This document shows, one piece after another, positions 6,194 to 9,635 of a DNA stretch of 9,635 nt. This DNA is from Deltaproteobacteria bacterium (GTDB taxonomy: Bacteria; Desulfobacterota; DSM-4660; Desulfatiglandales; Desulfatiglandaceae): assembly GCA_003646995.1 (NCBI GenBank), contig QMLZ01000103.1:1-9635 (forward strand), written 5' to 3'. Below the pieces are notes generated by a model, which saw nothing but the letters and a program-made list of their open reading frames with translations, ran no database searches and was not told the origin of the DNA. Every line of letters begins with the position of its first letter. Position 1 is the first letter of the stretch. The position numbers were made by a program, and so were the translations under genes.

Positions 6194-7095
6194 CCAAACA
6201 ACCCCCTTGGGCGAACTATCATGATCACGAAATATGCCAGATACACCCACATGTACTTAAGGGATGTCATGGGCACATCCGCCATCCAGCCAAAATTAAA
6301 GATGTATGTTAAGAAATCCCAGATTCCTGGAATCTCGGTAATGACGCCAACTGCAAGTCCGGCAAAGAAGGCCCCTGACACGCTACCAAAACCGCCCAAT
6401 GCCACGATTGCAAAGGCGATCATGGTGAACAATAGCCCAATGAAAGGATTAACCGACCAGAAGTTGACAAGAAGTGCCCCGGCGATTGTCACCGTACCTC
6501 CACCGATACCCCACGCCAGGGCATTCATTCTCTCTGTGGAGATGCCCATGTATCGAGCTCCCTGGGGATTCAAGGATGTGGCTGTAAGGGCCTTGCCTAT
6601 TTTTGTCCGATTTATAACCAACCACACGGCCCAGAAGGCGATCACAGAGAGGGCCGCTGCTGCCAGTTTGGTGGCTGGAGCAATGACGCCCATTCCTATA
6701 TTAAAACTCTTGCCAACTAAAATGCCCTGATGGATGGCACGGTCTTCAGCGCCAAAAAAGAGAAGGGCCAGATTCCTTAAAAAAATCATCAACCCAAAGG
6801 TCCCAAGCAGCTGAGCCACCATGGGACCCCTGATGACAAACTTGACAAAACCGAAATAGCAGATGATACCCAGCAAGAACCCTGCGGCCGCAGCAACTGG
6901 CAGGGTTAACAGAGGTTCCATCCCCGTGGCCTGAGCCGTCAACAAGCCCGTGTACATACCAACCATGAGAAATTCCCCGTGAGCGAAGTTCACAATTTCC
7001 ATCACCCCAAAGATTATTGTCAGGCCCAATGCCACCATGGCCAAGACCATGCCTATAAGCAAACCGGCAAACAGGGAACTTACCAGAATATCCAT
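6181..7095 (-). CDS. livH: Branched-chain amino acid type ABC transporter permease LivH
   Basis: This is the second inner-membrane permease. I use ATG 7095 (304 residues, MDILVSS) because GGGAG lies 6 bases upstream; an adjacent TTG at 7098 would add only one residue. The N-terminal block ALGLTIIFGVMEIVNFAHGE (22-41) is the hallmark of LivH, and the cytoplasmic loop RTKIGKALTATSLNPQGARY (163-182) followed by MGI is the coupling loop to the ATPases. The protein is hydrophobic throughout, with glycine-rich segments such as AIVALGGFGSVSGAFFAGLAV in the C-terminal half, and ends VRPRGLFGWKR. It follows the binding-protein gene after 43 bases with no visible terminator, so both are probably in one transcript, with livM starting inside its 3' end. 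Confidence 0.94.
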   Translation of the reverse strand: MDILVSSLFAGLLIGMVLAMVALGLTIIFGVMEIVNFAHGEFLMVGMYTGLLTAQATGMEPLLTLPVAAAAGFLLGIICYFGFVKFVIRGPMVAQLLGTFGLMIFLRNLALLFFGAEDRAIHQGILVGKSFNIGMGVIAPATKLAAAALSVIAFWAVWLVINRTKIGKALTATSLNPQGARYMGISTERMNALAWGIGGGTVTIAGALLVNFWSVNPFIGLLFTMIAFAIVALGGFGSVSGAFFAGLAVGVITEIPGIWDFLTYIFNFGWMADVPMTSLKYMWVYLAYFVIMIVRPRGLFGWKR

Positions 7096-7138
7096 CAAAA
7101 TCTCCCAAACACCAATTTCATATTAGAGAACAATGGTA

Positions 7139-8446
7139 TCAGAACCATTTAAAAGGAAAGATCATGTCAGCAGTAGCAACGTCAAAAGGATAGATAATCT
7201 CAAGCACTAACTTGCCATCAACCATCTGATATTGACCTATGAGGCCGGATCCCAGCACATTCTGACCCAGCTCATCCCCAGAAGGGGTAAACTGAATCCC
7301 GGCCCAGGGCACTACAAGTTGATCACCCGGGATACGGATGGCGTTGGCTGCCCTCTGGATATCGGCAGGTTTTGTTGAGCCGGCTTTCTCTAAGATATGG
7401 ACCCAGGTCTGTACACCTGTAAAGGCCCTCGCCGAGGCACCACCTAAATCGTTGCCGGTCTTCCCCTTATAAAGGGCGTTGACCTGTCCGGCTACCTTCT
7501 TAATCTGGGCTACCTTAGGGAGAAAAACTGTTCGGGTCAAAATGCCTACAATGCTATCCCTGAGAGTGCTTCGGAACTCTGGCTTCTCAAACCCGGCGTC
7601 CTGGCCCCAGATGATCTTGGGTTTGGCTTTTTGGGCCTTTAAGGTCTTGACCAGTAAGATAGCATCAGAGGTGTAGGATGCAAAAAGCATTACATCCGGC
7701 CGGGCAGCCTTCAAGGAACGCACTTCGCTGGAGAGGTCTGGCGCCTTGGCCGTATACAGGAGAGATTTTCTGAGGTTAAAGCCATACTCCTTGGCAAGGG
7801 ACTTGATGATACTAGAGACGTGAGAACCCCATTCGGTCTTCTCACAGGCCGAGGCCAGATTGCTGATCTCCTTTTCGGGCACTGCCTTCACGCCCTTCAC
7901 CTTACCCTGTGTCAGTCCCTTCAGCAATTCGAAAAGGTCCTTGGTGAACCACTTATCGTGGGGAGTAGTCCGCCAGAACCACTTAAATCCTCTTGTTGTC
8001 AAAGCAGGCGAGGTGGAGGTGCCGTTAATCATGGGAACACCGTATTGCTCGCATACGGCGCTGACAGTTTTTGTCACCGAACTATGGTAGCAACCCAGCA
8101 TACCATCAACCTTATCGTCCAGTATGAGTTTCTTGGCCAGATCAGCGCCGAGTGTGGGGTTTGCCTGGTGATCCTTGAAAATAAGTTTAATTTTGGCTCC
8201 GCCCAGGGATTTGATGCCAGCATTCTTTGCCATATCCATATCCAATCCAGGCATCATATTATTGGCGATCTTCGCAGATAATTCTGCCCCGGCTTTAAGC
8301 TCGCGCCCTGCAGCAGCCGCTCCACCGGTGAGAGGGTAGATAGCTCCGATCTTGACTGTTTTAGCCTGAGCTATAACCGGACTTCCAGTTATCCACCAAC
8401 AAGCCACCAAACAGACCGCTAAGGTTAATAAAAATAACTTTTTCAT
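7139..8446 (-). CDS. LivK-like periplasmic substrate-binding protein of ABC transporter
   Basis: The 435-residue protein is a Peripla_BP_6-type binding protein that captures the ligand and delivers it to LivHM. It is longer than classic LivJ/LivK (about 345-350 residues mature). It starts with a signal peptide: KK at 2-3, a hydrophobic core 4-19, and a likely signal peptidase I site AQA-K at 28-29. A short lipobox-like LVAC at 13-16 is also present, so a lipoprotein cannot be ruled out. The mature part starts KTVKIGAIYPLTGG and carries family blocks DDKVDGMLGCYHSSVTKTVS, GVPMINGTSTSPALT, FKWFWRTTPHD and DVMLFASYTSDAILLVK. The start is certain: AAAGGAGGTA is 4 bases before ATG 8446. It is the first gene of the operon. 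The ligand cannot be read from the sequence; branched-chain amino acids are only the family default. Confidence 0.92.
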   Translation of the reverse strand: MKKLFLLTLAVCLVACWWITGSPVIAQAKTVKIGAIYPLTGGAAAAGRELKAGAELSAKIANNMMPGLDMDMAKNAGIKSLGGAKIKLIFKDHQANPTLGADLAKKLILDDKVDGMLGCYHSSVTKTVSAVCEQYGVPMINGTSTSPALTTRGFKWFWRTTPHDKWFTKDLFELLKGLTQGKVKGVKAVPEKEISNLASACEKTEWGSHVSSIIKSLAKEYGFNLRKSLLYTAKAPDLSSEVRSLKAARPDVMLFASYTSDAILLVKTLKAQKAKPKIIWGQDAGFEKPEFRSTLRDSIVGILTRTVFLPKVAQIKKVAGQVNALYKGKTGNDLGGASARAFTGVQTWVHILEKAGSTKPADIQRAANAIRIPGDQLVVPWAGIQFTPSGDELGQNVLGSGLIGQYQMVDGKLVLEIIYPFDVATADMIFPFKWF

Positions 8447-8489
8447 TTTGTACCTCCTTTCTTTTGGTTAAAAAAAATAATAAAATTCC

Positions 8490-8513
8490 TTACATGTAAA
8501 AAAACCCATGTAA
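8490..8513. repeat. TTACATG inverted repeat in liv leader
   Basis: TTACATG (8490-8496) and CATGTAA (8507-8513) form a 7-base inverted repeat separated by 10 bases within the untranslated leader of the livK gene. It lies between the proposed promoter and the ribosome binding site. It could be an operator for a dimeric regulator or a weak AT-rich hairpin. The surroundings are very AT-rich, so chance is possible. Confidence 0.3.
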
Positions 8514-8543
8514 ATCCTTAATTTTTTATCAGGATAGATAGGT

Positions 8544-8571
8544 ATTAAGTACAAAGATTTAGTTTTGTCAA
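8544..8571 (-). promoter_or_regulatory. Sigma70-like promoter of the liv operon
   Basis: Read on the minus strand, a perfect -35 hexamer TTGACA (8571-8566) is followed after 16 bases by CTTAAT (8549-8544), which matches four of six -10 positions; TAATAC at spacing 18 is a second choice. Transcription would start near 8537, leaving a leader of about 90 bases before the livK ATG at 8446. The region is AT-rich, as expected for a promoter. This is the only strong promoter-like site in the gap between sppA and livK. Confidence 0.55.
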
Positions 8572-8603
8572 GGTATTTCTTGCCTGCCCTTTCCAGCGCA
8601 TAT

Positions 8604-8621
8604 TTGGACAATCGAGTCCAA
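8604..8621. repeat. TTGGAC/GTCCAA inverted repeat in the sppA-livK gap
   Basis: TTGGAC (8604-8609) and GTCCAA (8616-8621) form a 6-base stem with a 6-base loop AATCGA. It lies about 35 bases upstream of the liv -35 box and about 100 bases past the sppA stop. It is not followed by a T-run on the minus strand, so it is not a convincing terminator; an operator upstream of the promoter is possible. The rest of the gap (8622-8717) shows nothing clear. Confidence 0.3.
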
Positions 8622-8717
8622 TTGATATATTTTCAAATCAATCTCCTGCATAAAAAACCAGTAATCTCGGCGCTTATTTTTTCACTTGATATACAAAAAC
8701 TCCCTGCACAAAAAGGC

Positions 8718-9635
8718 CTATGGTCTCCACAGGTACATAAATTGCAGTCCGGAAATAGCGGCAAGGCCATCTCCGTTGATGGCGATCAGGTTTATTTCCT
8801 TATGCGAGGTGACTGGCAATCCAGAGTAAATTGTTCCCTTATAGCTACGAGGTCGATTATAGGTAACAATCTTAGCATCTTCAAGTTTAAGCGCCTTCTT
8901 CATTTCCTCAACGGCATCGTCTAAATAACCGATCCGGTCAATAAGCTTCATCTCCAATGCCTGATCTGCGGTAAAGATTCTGCCATCTGCGAGTTTTCTT
9001 ATCTCCTCTTTGCTTAATAAAGGCTGGCGTCCAGCAAACACTACCTTTACAAACCTCTCATGCAATGTGTTGATTATCGTCTGGATGATATCTTTTTCTT
9101 CAGGGGTGCTTGGCCTAAATGGAGACCATATATCTTTTTTTTCACCCGATTTTATTGTTTCTTCCTGAATCCCTATCTTTGAGAGAAATTTTTCAACATT
9201 AAATTTCATGGCAATTACCCCGATATTACCGGTAACAGAGGTGGGATGGGCGATAATCTCATCAGCAACTGAAGCAACATAATACCCGCCGGATGTAGCT
9301 GTGCCAGTCAAACATGCAACAATTCTGACACCTGTCTGCTTCTTGTATTGCATCAATTCATGATAGATAATGTCAGTCGCAGTAACAGAGCCGCCAGGAG
9401 AATTGATCTTAATGATAACACCTGCTATGGAACTATCTCCTTCGGCCTTCTGTAGCTCCTCTTTAATCCGAGCCACCAGGGAAACCTTTTTTGAAAATCC
9501 CAAGCCTTTTGACTCTTTCTTCTCTGAGATGATTCCTGATATATTCAACAGAAGAATCTTGGTCTCCCCCTCTCCTTCCAGCACCTGCTCCTCCAATGGC
9601 TGTATAGGAGGAAATAAAGGAATCTGTACAACAGC
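8718..9635 (-). CDS. sppA: Signal peptide peptidase SppA, 36-kDa type (partial, N-terminus beyond window)
   Basis: SppA is a membrane-bound serine protease of the ClpP/crotonase fold (family S49) that degrades cleaved signal peptides. The reading frame is open to the window edge: 13 codons upstream of the TTG at 9596 read AVVQIPLFPPIQP, so the true start and the membrane anchor lie beyond 9635, and this is a partial gene. Counting from that TTG, KINSPGG (63-69) is the conserved substrate-side glycine loop, the probable catalytic serine is S102 in GTATSGGYYVAS (98-109), and the probable catalytic lysine is K154 in IKSGEKKDIWSP (148-159). Both catalytic residues are present. The C-terminal end LQFMYLWRP resembles other short SppA proteins. 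It is transcribed in the same direction as liv but is 271 bases away and precedes a separate promoter, so it is probably an independent unit. Confidence 0.9.
   Translation of the reverse strand, partial: AVVQIPLFPPIQPLEEQVLEGEGETKILLLNISGIISEKKESKGLGFSKKVSLVARIKEELQKAEGDSSIAGVIIKINSPGGSVTATDIIYHELMQYKKQTGVRIVACLTGTATSGGYYVASVADEIIAHPTSVTGNIGVIAMKFNVEKFLSKIGIQEETIKSGEKKDIWSPFRPSTPEEKDIIQTIINTLHERFVKVVFAGRQPLLSKEEIRKLADGRIFTADQALEMKLIDRIGYLDDAVEEMKKALKLEDAKIVTYNRPRSYKGTIYSGLPVTSHKEINLIAINGDGLAAISGLQFMYLWRP

Noticed and set aside
6194..6250. Longer start of livM at 6250
   Set aside because: The added 19 residues lie inside livH and look unrelated to the family; AAGGGGG supports ATG 6193.
6221..6730. 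169-codon open frame on the plus strand opposite livH
   Set aside because: Antisense to a strongly supported permease; proline- and alanine-rich composition is typical of a mirror frame.
7820..8281. 153-codon open frame on the plus strand opposite the binding-protein gene
   Set aside because: Antisense shadow without domain similarity or a ribosome binding site.
8565..8924. 119-codon open frame on the plus strand across the sppA-livK gap
   Set aside because: It overlaps the liv promoter and the conserved C-terminus of sppA on the opposite strand and has no recognised domain.

Overview
The window looks like a chromosomal segment of a Gram-negative, probably anaerobic bacterium. Gene content and protein style (a liv-type amino-acid ABC transporter, a 36-kDa-type SppA and a PxpABC 5-oxoprolinase) would fit the Desulfobacterota (former Deltaproteobacteria), but no rRNA or marker gene is present, so this placement is only inference. 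No tRNA, rRNA or CRISPR array was seen.

Layout. Positions 1-314 hold a non-coding, nearly concentric nested palindrome: three pairs of inverted arms, with terminal repeats starting GTAACTTCTCAATAAG. It looks like a MITE or REP-type element. A leader of about 180 bases follows. A plus-strand operon, pxpA-pxpB-pxpC (495-2923), encodes the three-subunit ATP-dependent 5-oxoprolinase. It meets, stop codon on stop codon with a 4-base overlap, a minus-strand operon read from 8446 down to 2920: livK-like binding protein, livH, livM, livG, livF, and a last gene of the DUF1445/YcsI family (putative hydro-lyase, related to the D-glutamate cyclase domain). Gene junctions from livH to the last gene are overlapping or 3 bases apart, so these genes are almost surely co-transcribed and translationally coupled. 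A good sigma70-like promoter (TTGACA at 8571-8566) precedes livK. From 8718 to the window end, also on the minus strand, lies an sppA-type signal peptide peptidase whose N-terminus lies beyond the window.

How the genes may work together. PxpABC hydrolyses 5-oxoproline (pyroglutamate) to glutamate using ATP. The DUF1445 family is linked to 5-oxoproline chemistry through the D-glutamate cyclase DGLUCY and is often found beside pxp genes (ycsF-ycsI-kipI-kipA in Bacillus). Its presence as the last gene of the transporter operon, facing pxpABC, suggests that the two operons form one uptake-and-breakdown module for 5-oxoproline, glutamate or a related compound. This is the main biological hypothesis offered here. 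The enzyme families are well recognised, but the transporter substrate is not shown by the sequence.
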